Origin: Klebsiella pneumoniae
GTDB taxonomy: Bacteria; Pseudomonadota; Gammaproteobacteria; Ga0077536
Length of the DNA stretch: 8,865 bases
Assembly: GCA_945873015.1 (NCBI GenBank)
Contig: CAMCBY010000139.1
Coordinates: forward strand, 1-8,865
Reading direction: 5' to 3'
Part shown: piece by piece, positions 1 through 6,435 of the stretch
Numbering within the stretch: the stretch's first letter is position 1
Layout of the letters: every line of letters starts with the position of its first letter
Notes under the pieces: model-generated
What the model was told of the DNA's origin: nothing
The model's input: the letters and a program-made list of their open reading frames with translations, nothing else
The model's database searches: none
Made by a program: the position numbers and the translations under genes

Positions 1-4
1 CCCC

Positions 5-1726
5 ATGGCGGTATCGAGTAACCGAGTGCCCTTGAGTGGCCTTGCACGCAGACTTGTTGCTGACGGCCTCCTCGAAGAAGAAGCCGCGGGTCAAGCCTTC
101 CAGGAAGCGTTAGCCAAAAAAACGCCTTTCGTTAAATTTCTGGTCGAGAACGGCATCGTCAACGGACGCGCCATCGCCCACGCTGCCTCGAGCGAATTCG
201 GTGTGCCGATGGTCGATATCGACACCCTCGATATCGACCCCGACACCATCAAAATCGTCAGCCGCGATCTGATCACCAAACACAACGCCATACCGCTGTT
301 CAAACGCGGCGCGCGGGTCTTCATCGGCATTCCCGACCCGACCAATCTGCAGGCGCTGGACGAGATCAAGTTCAACATCGGCGGCGGCACCACCGAAGCG
401 GTGGTGGTCGAATGGGACAAACTCGCCAAAGTCATTGATAAAGCGCTGGAAGCGGCCGACACCGGCCTCGGCGCAATGGAAGATTCGGACCTTGAGGATT
501 TCGACGATGTCGAAGTCGGACAGGAACAACCCGATACCGGCAACGAAGCCGAAATTGACGATGCGCCGGTGGTGCGTTTCGTCAACAAATGCCTGCTCGA
601 CGCCATCAAACGCGGCGCTTCGGACTTACATTTCGAACCCTACGAAAAGATTTACCGGGTGCGCTTCCGTATCGATGGCGTACTCCAGGAAGTGTCGCGC
701 CCGCCGCTCGCGCTGGCCGGCAAGATTGCTGCGCGTATCAAGGTCATGTCGCGACTCGACGTATCCGAGCGCCGCGTGCCGCAGGACGGCCGCATCAAAC
801 TCAAGCTGTCCAAGACCAAGGCGATTGATTTTCGCGTCAGCACCTGCCCGACCCTGTTCGGCGAAAAGGCGGTGTTGCGTATTCTCGATTCCGATGCGGC
901 GAAACTGCAGATAGATCAGCTCGGTTACGAAGATTTCCAGAAGAAGCTGTTCCTGAAAAACCTGCACAAACCTTACGGCATGTTTCTGGTCACCGGCCCG
1001 ACCGGTTCCGGCAAGACGGTGTCGCTCTACACCGGCATCAATATTCTCAATCAGGACGACGTCAACATTTCGACCGCCGAAGACCCGGTCGAAATCAACC
1101 TGCCCGGCGTCAATCAGGTGCAGGTCGATGAACGCACCGGCATGACGTTTCCGAAGGCGCTCAAAGCCTTCCTGCGACAGGATCCGGACATCATCCTGGT
1201 CGGCGAGATTCGTGATTTCGAAACCGGCTCCATCGCGGTCAAAGCCGCCCAGACCGGTCACATGGTGATGTCGACCCTGCATACCAACGACGGTCCGCAG
1301 ACCCTCACGCGTCTGCAGGACATGGGTATTCAGGCTTTCGCGGTCGCCACCACCATCAATCTCATCACCGGTCAGCGCCTGTGCCGGCGTCTGCATCCGG
1401 ACTACAAAGTCCGCGTCGAAATGCCGGAAGAAGCCCTGCTGCAGGAAGGCTTCGCCAAAGAATGGGTGGAACAAGGCATTAGCGTGTTCGGGCCTGGTAA
1501 TGGCGGTGTCGATTGCCCCAGCGGTTATAAGGGGCGGGCCGGCATTTATCAGGTGCTGCCGATCTCCGACACCATGAAGCGCCTGATCATCGAAGGCGCC
1601 AATGCCGTGGTGCTGGCCGATCAGGCGCGGGCCGAAGGCATCTGGGACATCCGCACCTCGGGCCTGTCAAAGGTTCGCGCCGGTGTCACCAGTCTTGCCG
1701 AAGTCAACCGAGTGACAGTGGAGTAA
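5..1726 (+). CDS. pilB: Type IV pilus assembly (extension) ATPase PilB
   Basis: This is the cytoplasmic hexameric ATPase that powers pilin polymerisation at the base of the type IV pilus, working through PilC. The 573-residue product has the full family layout: an N-terminal GspE/MshEN-like domain (about 8-150), an acidic linker (about 158-187), then the ATPase core. Visible motifs are the Walker A GPTGSGKT (331-338), an Asp box with STAEDPVE (356-363), a Walker B region DPDIILVGEIRD (393-404) and a His box TGHMVMSTLHTND (417-429). The C-terminus EVNRVT is typical of PilB. The ATG start fits the family because 'LSGLARRLV' lies right at the N-terminus, but only 4 nt of upstream sequence are visible, so its ribosome-binding site cannot be judged. 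The oddity is the C-terminal zinc module, where the usual two CxxC pairs are mostly replaced (H464, Y467, G501; only C504 kept). A PilT-type retraction ATPase is unlikely given the N-terminal domain and the pilC neighbour. Confidence 0.97.
   Translation: MAVSSNRVPLSGLARRLVADGLLEEEAAGQAFQEALAKKTPFVKFLVENGIVNGRAIAHAASSEFGVPMVDIDTLDIDPDTIKIVSRDLITKHNAIPLFKRGARVFIGIPDPTNLQALDEIKFNIGGGTTEAVVVEWDKLAKVIDKALEAADTGLGAMEDSDLEDFDDVEVGQEQPDTGNEAEIDDAPVVRFVNKCLLDAIKRGASDLHFEPYEKIYRVRFRIDGVLQEVSRPPLALAGKIAARIKVMSRLDVSERRVPQDGRIKLKLSKTKAIDFRVSTCPTLFGEKAVLRILDSDAAKLQIDQLGYEDFQKKLFLKNLHKPYGMFLVTGPTGSGKTVSLYTGINILNQDDVNISTAEDPVEINLPGVNQVQVDERTGMTFPKALKAFLRQDPDIILVGEIRDFETGSIAVKAAQTGHMVMSTLHTNDGPQTLTRLQDMGIQAFAVATTINLITGQRLCRRLHPDYKVRVEMPEEALLQEGFAKEWVEQGISVFGPGNGGVDCPSGYKGRAGIYQVLPISDTMKRLIIEGANAVVLADQARAEGIWDIRTSGLSKVRAGVTSLAEVNRVTVE
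1720..1723 (+). promoter_or_regulatory. Ribosome-binding site of pilC
   Basis: GGAG sits 6 nt before the pilC ATG and forms part of the last sense codons of pilB. It supports the ATG at 1730 and a translationally coupled pilB-pilC pair. Confidence 0.7.
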
Positions 1727-1729
1727 TTC

Positions 1730-2950
1730 ATGGCACAAGCTGCAGTCAAGGCGTCGATGTTCACCTGGGAAGGTGTCGACAGACATGGCAAGCGCGTCAA
1801 AGGTGAGATGTCGGGGCAGAACGATGCCCTGATCAAGGCGCAACTGCGGCGTCAGGGCGTCAACCCGCTCAAGGTCAAGAAAAAAGCCAAGCCGCTGTTC
1901 GGCGAATCGAGCGGCAAGATCACCACCAAGGACATCACCGTCTTCAGTCGCCAGATGGCCACCATGATGTCGTCCGGCGTGCCGCTGGTGCAGTCGTTTG
2001 AAATCGTCGGTCGTGGCCATGAAAACAAGGCCATGCAGCAGCTCATCATGGGCATCAAGGCCGATGTCGAGGCGGGCGGCTCGTTGAATGAAGCGCTGGC
2101 CAAACATCCGCAGCAGTTCAATGAGCTCTATATCAACCTGGTGGTGGCCGGTGAGCACGCCGGTATCCTCGAGGATATCCTGCACAAGCTCGCGACCTAC
2201 ATGGAAAAGACCGAGGCCCTGAAGTCCAAGATCAAGGGCGCGATGTTCTACCCGATAGCGGTGGTGGTGGTGGCGTTTGTCATCACCTGCATCCTCATGA
2301 TTTTCGTCATCCCGCAGTTTCAGGACTTGTTCTCGGGCTTTGGCGCGGACCTGCCGGCACTGACGCAGGTAGTGATCAACATGTCCAAGTGGTTTCAGTC
2401 CTATTGGTACATCCTGATCGGCGCCATCGTCGGCGCGGTGTTTGGCGTCATCCAGGCCATGAAACGTTCGATCAAATTCGCGCACTTCGTCGACCGCGCG
2501 TTGCTCAAATTCCCGGTGCTCGGCGACATCTTGAACAAGTCCGCGATCGCGCGCTTCGCGCGCACCCTCGCCACCATGTTCGCCGCCGGCACGCCGCTGG
2601 TGGAAGCGATGACTTCGGTCGCTGGTGCTTGCGGCAACATCGTCTACTACGAAGCGGTGATGAAAATGCGCGACGAAATCGCGACCGGTACGCAGATGCA
2701 GACCGCCATGCGCGACGTCAACATCTTCCCCAACATGGTCGTGCAGATGGTCGCCATCGGCGAAGAATCCGGCGCACTCGATTCGATGTTGACCAAGGTG
2801 GCTGACTGGTACGAACAGGAAGTGGACGACGCGGTTGATTCGCTGACCAGTCTGCTCGAACCTATCATCATGGCGGTGCTCGGTGTGCTTATCGGTGGCC
2901 TCGTCATCGCCATGTACCTGCCGATCTTCAAGATGGGCCAGGTGGTTTAA
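1730..2950 (+). CDS. pilC: Type IV pilus inner-membrane platform protein PilC (GspF family)
   Basis: PilC is the polytopic inner-membrane platform that couples the PilB ATPase to pilin assembly. The 406-residue length is normal for the family. It shows the expected two tandem GspF domains (about 73-196 and 277-399), each with an xFxRxxAxMxxxGxPLxxx start (VFSRQMATMMSSGVPLV at 71-87; FARTLATMFAAGTPLVEAM at 276-294) and a GExxGxLxxxL motif (GEHAGILEDIL 141-151; GEESGALDSML 344-354). Strongly hydrophobic membrane segments lie at about 172-196, 223-243 and 377-399. The C-terminus LPIFKMGQVV is PilC-like. It starts only 3 nt after the pilB stop, with a GGAG ribosome-binding site, so it is almost certainly in the same operon. 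A GspF of a type II secretion system is the main alternative; direct linkage to pilB and pilD favours PilC. Confidence 0.96.
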   Translation: MAQAAVKASMFTWEGVDRHGKRVKGEMSGQNDALIKAQLRRQGVNPLKVKKKAKPLFGESSGKITTKDITVFSRQMATMMSSGVPLVQSFEIVGRGHENKAMQQLIMGIKADVEAGGSLNEALAKHPQQFNELYINLVVAGEHAGILEDILHKLATYMEKTEALKSKIKGAMFYPIAVVVVAFVITCILMIFVIPQFQDLFSGFGADLPALTQVVINMSKWFQSYWYILIGAIVGAVFGVIQAMKRSIKFAHFVDRALLKFPVLGDILNKSAIARFARTLATMFAAGTPLVEAMTSVAGACGNIVYYEAVMKMRDEIATGTQMQTAMRDVNIFPNMVVQMVAIGEESGALDSMLTKVADWYEQEVDDAVDSLTSLLEPIIMAVLGVLIGGLVIAMYLPIFKMGQVV

Positions 2951-3042
2951 ATCGCGCGACGACACGCTTCTTGAGCCCGTGAAAATGCGTTGACCGCAGT
3001 GTCGCGGTCGGCGCGGCGGCACCGGCGGCAGCCGCACCAAGC
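2951..3042 (+). other. pilC-pilD spacer with inverted repeat
   Basis: This 92-nt spacer is the only sizeable non-coding gap in the window. It contains a perfect 6-bp inverted repeat, GACCGC at 2992-2997 and GCGGTC at 3004-3009, separated by 6 nt. A very GC-rich run follows (3011-3035). No T-tract follows the repeat, so it does not look like an intrinsic terminator. I see no convincing -35/-10 pair. There is no purine-rich Shine-Dalgarno before the pilD ATG. Confidence 0.5.
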
Positions 3043-3945
3043 ATGGAAATGATCACCCTACTCGCCGCACAGCCCGCCCTCATGGTCGGTGCGATGACGG
3101 TGCTCGGCCTGCTGGTCGGCAGCTTTCTCAATGTTGTCGTCTACCGTCTGCCCATCATGGTTGAGCGCGAATGGCGTGGCGATTGCCGTGCCTTGCTTGA
3201 TCTTCCCGACGACGGCAGCGCCGGCGAAGCGTTCGATCTGGCGCGTCCGCGTTCGCGCTGTCCGCATTGTGCAAGCCCTATCGGCGCGCTCGAAAACATA
3301 CCGCTGCTGAGCTATCTGGTGTTGGGTGGCCGTTGCCGGCATTGCCGGGCGGCGATCTCCAGGCGCTATCCGCTGGTCGAGGCGACTGGCGGTCTGTTGG
3401 GTGGTCTCGCCGCCTGGCGCTTCGGTTACGCCGCCGATGCCGACTCGACATTGTGGCTGCTGCGCGCCCTCGCCGCGGCGTGTTACGCATGGACGCTGGT
3501 GGCGCTCGCCCTGATCGATTTTGATACCCGCTATCTGTTCGACAACATCACCCAGCCACTGTTATGGGCGGGTCTGGCGTGCTCCTTTTTCGGTCTGTTC
3601 GCGCCCGATCTCGGCAGTGCCGTGTTGGGCGCGATGGCCGGCTATCTCAGCCTGTGGTCAATTTACTGGGCGTTCAAGCTCGTGACCGGCAAAGAAGGCA
3701 TGGGTTACGGCGACTTCAAACTGTTGGCCGCCCTCGGCGCGTGGCTCGGCTGGCAGGCACTGCCGGCCCTCATTCTGCTGTCTTCGGTGATCGGCGCGGT
3801 GGTCGGCATTGGCGCTATCGTCACGGGCCTCACCAAGCGCGACCAACCCATACCCTTCGGCCCGTTTCTGGCCGCGGCGGGGCTGGTCGCGATGTTCTTC
3901 GACGAGGCCCTCGCTGGCCTGTTTCGTTCCGGAGCGAGTTTGTGA
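3043..3945 (+). CDS. pilD: Prepilin peptidase / N-methyltransferase PilD (A24A family)
   Basis: PilD cleaves the leader peptide of type IV prepilins and type II pseudopilins and N-methylates the new N-terminus, acting in the inner membrane. The 300-residue product has a first membrane helix ending in LGLLVGSFLNVVVYRLP (21-37). A cytoplasmic loop follows with two zinc-type Cys pairs, CPHC (73-76) and CRHC (98-101), and the ENIPLLS and RYPLVE signatures. Several membrane helices come next. The aspartyl-protease motifs are LIDFDTRYLFD (157-167, candidate catalytic Asp within it) and GKEGMGYGDFKLL (216-228, catalytic D224). The C-terminal PIPFGPFLAAAG is typical. In the first motif the usual LPD is LFD here. 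The ATG at 3043 fits the family N-terminus; another ATG lies two codons on (3049). No clear ribosome-binding site precedes either. It follows pilC by 92 nt and overlaps coaE by 4 nt. Confidence 0.96.
   Translation: MEMITLLAAQPALMVGAMTVLGLLVGSFLNVVVYRLPIMVEREWRGDCRALLDLPDDGSAGEAFDLARPRSRCPHCASPIGALENIPLLSYLVLGGRCRHCRAAISRRYPLVEATGGLLGGLAAWRFGYAADADSTLWLLRALAAACYAWTLVALALIDFDTRYLFDNITQPLLWAGLACSFFGLFAPDLGSAVLGAMAGYLSLWSIYWAFKLVTGKEGMGYGDFKLLAALGAWLGWQALPALILLSSVIGAVVGIGAIVTGLTKRDQPIPFGPFLAAAGLVAMFFDEALAGLFRSGASL
3931..3934 (+). promoter_or_regulatory. Ribosome-binding site deciding the coaE GTG start
   Basis: GGAG lies 7 nt before the GTG at 3942, inside the end of pilD. No ATG sits in the coaE frame before the P-loop, so this site and the GTGA overlap with the pilD stop fix the coaE start. 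Confidence 0.7.
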
Positions 3946-4556
3946 AACGAGCTTATGTAGTGGGAGTCACGGGCGGCATAGGCTCGGGCAAGTCGACGGT
4001 GTGCCGGGTGTTCACCGAACGACATGGCATCGCCGTTATCGATGCCGACCAGGTGGCGCGAGAAGTGGTGGAACCCGGCCGCCCGGCGCTGGCGGCGATC
4101 GTGTCCTCATTCGGCGCCGAGGTGTTGGGCAGCGATGGACGACTCGACCGCGCGCGGCTGCGCGGTATCGTGTTCGCCGATCCGGCGCGACGCACGGAAC
4201 TCGAGGCCATCACCCATCCCGCCATCCGCCACGGCATGCGCGCGCATGTCGCGGCAGTCGACGGCGCCTACTGTCTGCTCGGCATCCCGCTGCTCGCCGA
4301 AGGTGGCCGCAATGATCTCATCGACCGCGTACTGGTGGTCGATTGCCCGGAAGCTGTACAAATCGAACGCGTACGCGCACGTGATCATTTGACAGAAGCC
4401 GAGGTCGCCGCAATCATGCGCACACAGGCGAGTCGCGAAACACGCCTGCGCATCGCCGACGATGTGGTAGTCAATGATGGTGACACGGCTTCACTCGCGA
4501 GCCGTGTGGACGAACTGCACAACATGTATCTGCAACTAGCCGCGGCCCAAGCATGA
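3942..4556 (+). CDS. coaE: Dephospho-CoA kinase CoaE
   Basis: CoaE phosphorylates the 3'-hydroxyl of dephospho-CoA with ATP, the last step of coenzyme A synthesis, in the cytoplasm. From the GTG start the product is 204 residues, the usual size. The P-loop is TGGIGSGKST (10-19). IDADQVARE (33-41) is the conserved substrate-site motif, followed by THPAIR (91-96), IPLLAE (115-120) and the C-terminal RxTQxxRxxR...ADDVVVNDG block (160-180). The open frame extends upstream inside pilD, but that part has no CoaE similarity. The GTG with a GGAG site 7 nt upstream, overlapping the pilD TGA in a GTGA, is the natural start and implies coupled translation. Linkage of pilD with coaE is common in gammaproteobacteria. 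Confidence 0.96.
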   Translation: MKRAYVVGVTGGIGSGKSTVCRVFTERHGIAVIDADQVAREVVEPGRPALAAIVSSFGAEVLGSDGRLDRARLRGIVFADPARRTELEAITHPAIRHGMRAHVAAVDGAYCLLGIPLLAEGGRNDLIDRVLVVDCPEAVQIERVRARDHLTEAEVAAIMRTQASRETRLRIADDVVVNDGDTASLASRVDELHNMYLQLAAAQA

Positions 4557-4559
4557 AGG
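4555..4559 (+). promoter_or_regulatory. Ribosome-binding site deciding the zapD GTG start
   Basis: GAAGG overlaps the coaE stop and lies 7 nt before the GTG at 4567. No other ATG, GTG or TTG occurs in the zapD frame before the conserved PLNERIR motif, so this site supports the GTG start. Confidence 0.65.
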
Positions 4560-4566
4560 CATTCCT

Positions 4567-5385
4567 GTGAGCGCTGGCGCGCACGAAGCCAGACAGCCCA
4601 GCCTGTTTCCAGAAGCCGGCGCTTCAGTCATTTATGAGCAGCCGCTCAACGAACGTATTCGCAACTGCCTGCGCCTCGAACACCTGTTCTGCGGCATCGA
4701 TACCGGCATCGAGGGTGGTGATCACTGGAGCGCACGCAACGCCCTCGGCCGCATCCTTGAAGTCAGCGACTTTCTGGTGCGCACTGATATCAAAGGCGAA
4801 TTGATCAAGGAACTCGAGCGCGAGATTTCGACCTTCAACAGCCTGCGCAACAATCCGAGCGTCAATTCGAGTGTGCTCGACAAAACCATCGCCTCGATGA
4901 GCGAAGTACTGGTGCAGTTAAAGGCGCCCGATTGTCAGCCCGGCGCGCGCATCCGCAATGACGAACTCGCCAATCAGGTGCGTCAGCGCATCAGCATCCC
5001 GGGCGGCACCTGCAGCTTCGACGTGCCTTCCCTGCATTTCTGGCTCAATGCCCAGCCGTCCCAGCGCAGCAGCCAGATGATGATGTGGATGCAGGACATC
5101 CGCATCGTTGAAAAAGCCATCCGACTGGTCCTGGCGCTGATTCGGGAAAGCGCCAATCCGCGCATCGCGGTCGCCAATGCAGGTTTCTATCAGCAGCAGT
5201 TCGAGAGCGCCTCTCAATGTCAGATAGTGCGGGTCGTGATGCCCTGCGAAGCTGAGACCTTTCCCGAGATCAGTGGCGGCAAACATCGTTTCACGGTGCG
5301 CTTCTACGGCCAGCGACACACCTCGACGCGGCCAGCGCAGGTGCAGGAAGACGTGCGCTTCGAACTGGCCTGCTGCGGGATCTGA
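4567..5385 (+). CDS. zapD: Cell division protein ZapD (YacF), FtsZ-bundling
   Basis: ZapD is a cytoplasmic protein that crosslinks FtsZ protofilaments and stabilises the Z-ring. The 272-residue product carries the family signatures: YEQPLNERIRNCLRLEHLF (23-41), an alpha-helical middle including ELIKELEREI (78-87), VRQRISIPGGTCSFDVPSLHFWL (138-160), ALIRESA (190-196), GFYQQ (206-210), the beta-rich ISGGKHRFTVRF (235-246) and the terminal RFELACC (264-270). From memory, the E. coli protein is 247 residues and starts close to its PLNE motif, so this one has an N-terminal extension of about 20 residues. The extension is forced by the absence of any later start codon. It begins 10 nt after the coaE stop with a good ribosome-binding site. 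yacG, which usually follows zapD, is absent; the next gene is convergent 13 nt away. Confidence 0.95.
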   Translation: MSAGAHEARQPSLFPEAGASVIYEQPLNERIRNCLRLEHLFCGIDTGIEGGDHWSARNALGRILEVSDFLVRTDIKGELIKELEREISTFNSLRNNPSVNSSVLDKTIASMSEVLVQLKAPDCQPGARIRNDELANQVRQRISIPGGTCSFDVPSLHFWLNAQPSQRSSQMMMWMQDIRIVEKAIRLVLALIRESANPRIAVANAGFYQQQFESASQCQIVRVVMPCEAETFPEISGGKHRFTVRFYGQRHTSTRPAQVQEDVRFELACCGI

Positions 5386-5398
5386 GCCGCGCCCGACC

Positions 5399-6427
5399 TC
5401 AACTGCGCTTGATGCGGTAGGCCGCCTTGGCCAGCGACCTGGCCGCCGTCGCCACCAGCCGTGTCGGCGTCGCGCTTTCCCATAGACCACTCAACATCGC
5501 AATACCCTGACAGCCGGCGCGCACCGCGCGTGGCAATGCCTGCACCGTCATGCCGCCGAGCGCGTAGACCGGCAGCCGCGTCTGCGCACATAACTTGCGC
5601 AGTGCGGGCCAGCCGAGCACGTCTGCCCCTGGGTGACTCGCAGTCGGCGCGACCGGCGAGAGGTAGATAAAATCCACACCGATGCGCTCGGCCTGCGCGA
5701 TTTCGCGCGCGTCGTGGCAGGCCGCGCTCAATAACAGGTTCTCTGTGAGCGGCCGCTGCTGCCATTCAAACAGCCGCTCTCGATTGAGATGCACGCCGTG
5801 GGCGCCGACCGCGCTGGCCTCCTGTGGCGTGCCGTTGAGCATGAGCCGCGCACCGTGGCGCGCACACGCCGCCAGCGCTGTTGCGATCACCCGTTGGCGG
5901 CGCTCGCCACTGGCACGGATCCTGAGTTGCACGAGTTCCATGCCGGCCGCGAGACAGGCCTCGAGGCGCGCGACAAAGGCGCCCTCGTCCGTGCCGAGAT
6001 CGGGCGTAATCATGAGCATGCGCGGCAAGGTCGCGGCCATCGTCACCGGCAGATTGGCCGCCGGAAACTCACGCGCCTTGAGCGTAGCCGCACTCACCCA
6101 TTCGATGCGCTGCCCTTCGCGACCGTGGGCCTCGCCGGCCCAGTCGCGCACCTCGAACACCATGAGTTCGACGATGTTGTTCGGGTAACGATGGCGCACG
6201 GTAATCAGTGGCGTGGCACGCTCGACCTCGATGCCGAGTTCTTCGCCTAGCTCACGCGCCAGGCCATCGACAGGTCGCTCGCGGTTTTCGAGTTTTCCGC
6301 CCGGAAATTCCCACAGTCCGCCGTGAGCGGTATGGGCAGGACGCACGCTGAGCAATATCGCGCCGTCCTCGCGACGGATGACCGCCGCCGCCACCCGCAG
6401 CACAGCGCTGGTCCGCGCCCTCGTCAC
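5399..6427 (-). CDS. Nudix hydrolase (MutT-type) fused to a ThiE/TenI-like domain
   Basis: The 342-residue product joins two domains. Residues about 10-135 form a MutT-like Nudix domain with a perfect Nudix box GX5EX7REUXEEXGU: G44, E50, R58-E59, E62-E63, G65-I66. It is preceded by GGLWEFPGG as in 8-oxo-dGTP diphosphatases, so removal of oxidised dGTP from the nucleotide pool is the likely role. Residues about 138-335 form a thiamine-phosphate-synthase-like barrel with QLR (167-169), GVHLN (211-215), SPV (257-259) and ALGGM (289-293). Several catalytic ThiE motifs are changed (see findings), so thiamine synthesis by this domain is doubtful. Such fusions are known in gammaproteobacteria. The GTG start at 6427 is 8 nt after the argJ stop, with only a weak GC-rich ribosome-binding site; the Nudix fold needs a start near here. 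It is the last gene of the minus-strand unit and converges on zapD. I leave the symbol empty because the fusion is not plain mutT. Confidence 0.9.
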   Translation of the reverse strand: MTRARTSAVLRVAAAVIRREDGAILLSVRPAHTAHGGLWEFPGGKLENRERPVDGLARELGEELGIEVERATPLITVRHRYPNNIVELMVFEVRDWAGEAHGREGQRIEWVSAATLKAREFPAANLPVTMAATLPRMLMITPDLGTDEGAFVARLEACLAAGMELVQLRIRASGERRQRVIATALAACARHGARLMLNGTPQEASAVGAHGVHLNRERLFEWQQRPLTENLLLSAACHDAREIAQAERIGVDFIYLSPVAPTASHPGADVLGWPALRKLCAQTRLPVYALGGMTVQALPRAVRAGCQGIAMLSGLWESATPTRLVATAARSLAKAAYRIKRS

Positions 6428-6435
6428 GACCCGCG

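Noticed and set aside
626..1474. Minus-strand open frame (282 codons) opposite pilB
   Set aside because: It is a shadow of pilB with biased composition and no family signature.
2989..3035. Possible promoter for pilD (TTGACC near 2990)
   Set aside because: No matching -10 element at a proper distance; the downstream sequence is GC-rich without an AT-rich hexamer.
1667..3040. Long minus-strand open frame (457 codons) opposite pilC
   Set aside because: It is rich in His, Arg and Asp with no recognisable domain, lies wholly opposite a clear pilC, and is typical of antisense frames in GC-rich genes.
3564..3941. Upstream extension of the coaE frame inside pilD
   Set aside because: It has no CoaE similarity before the GTG at 3942 and is an out-of-frame reading of pilD.
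5789..6250. Plus-strand frames opposite the Nudix-ThiE gene
   Set aside because: No domain or start signal; the minus strand encodes an intact Nudix box and barrel motifs there.
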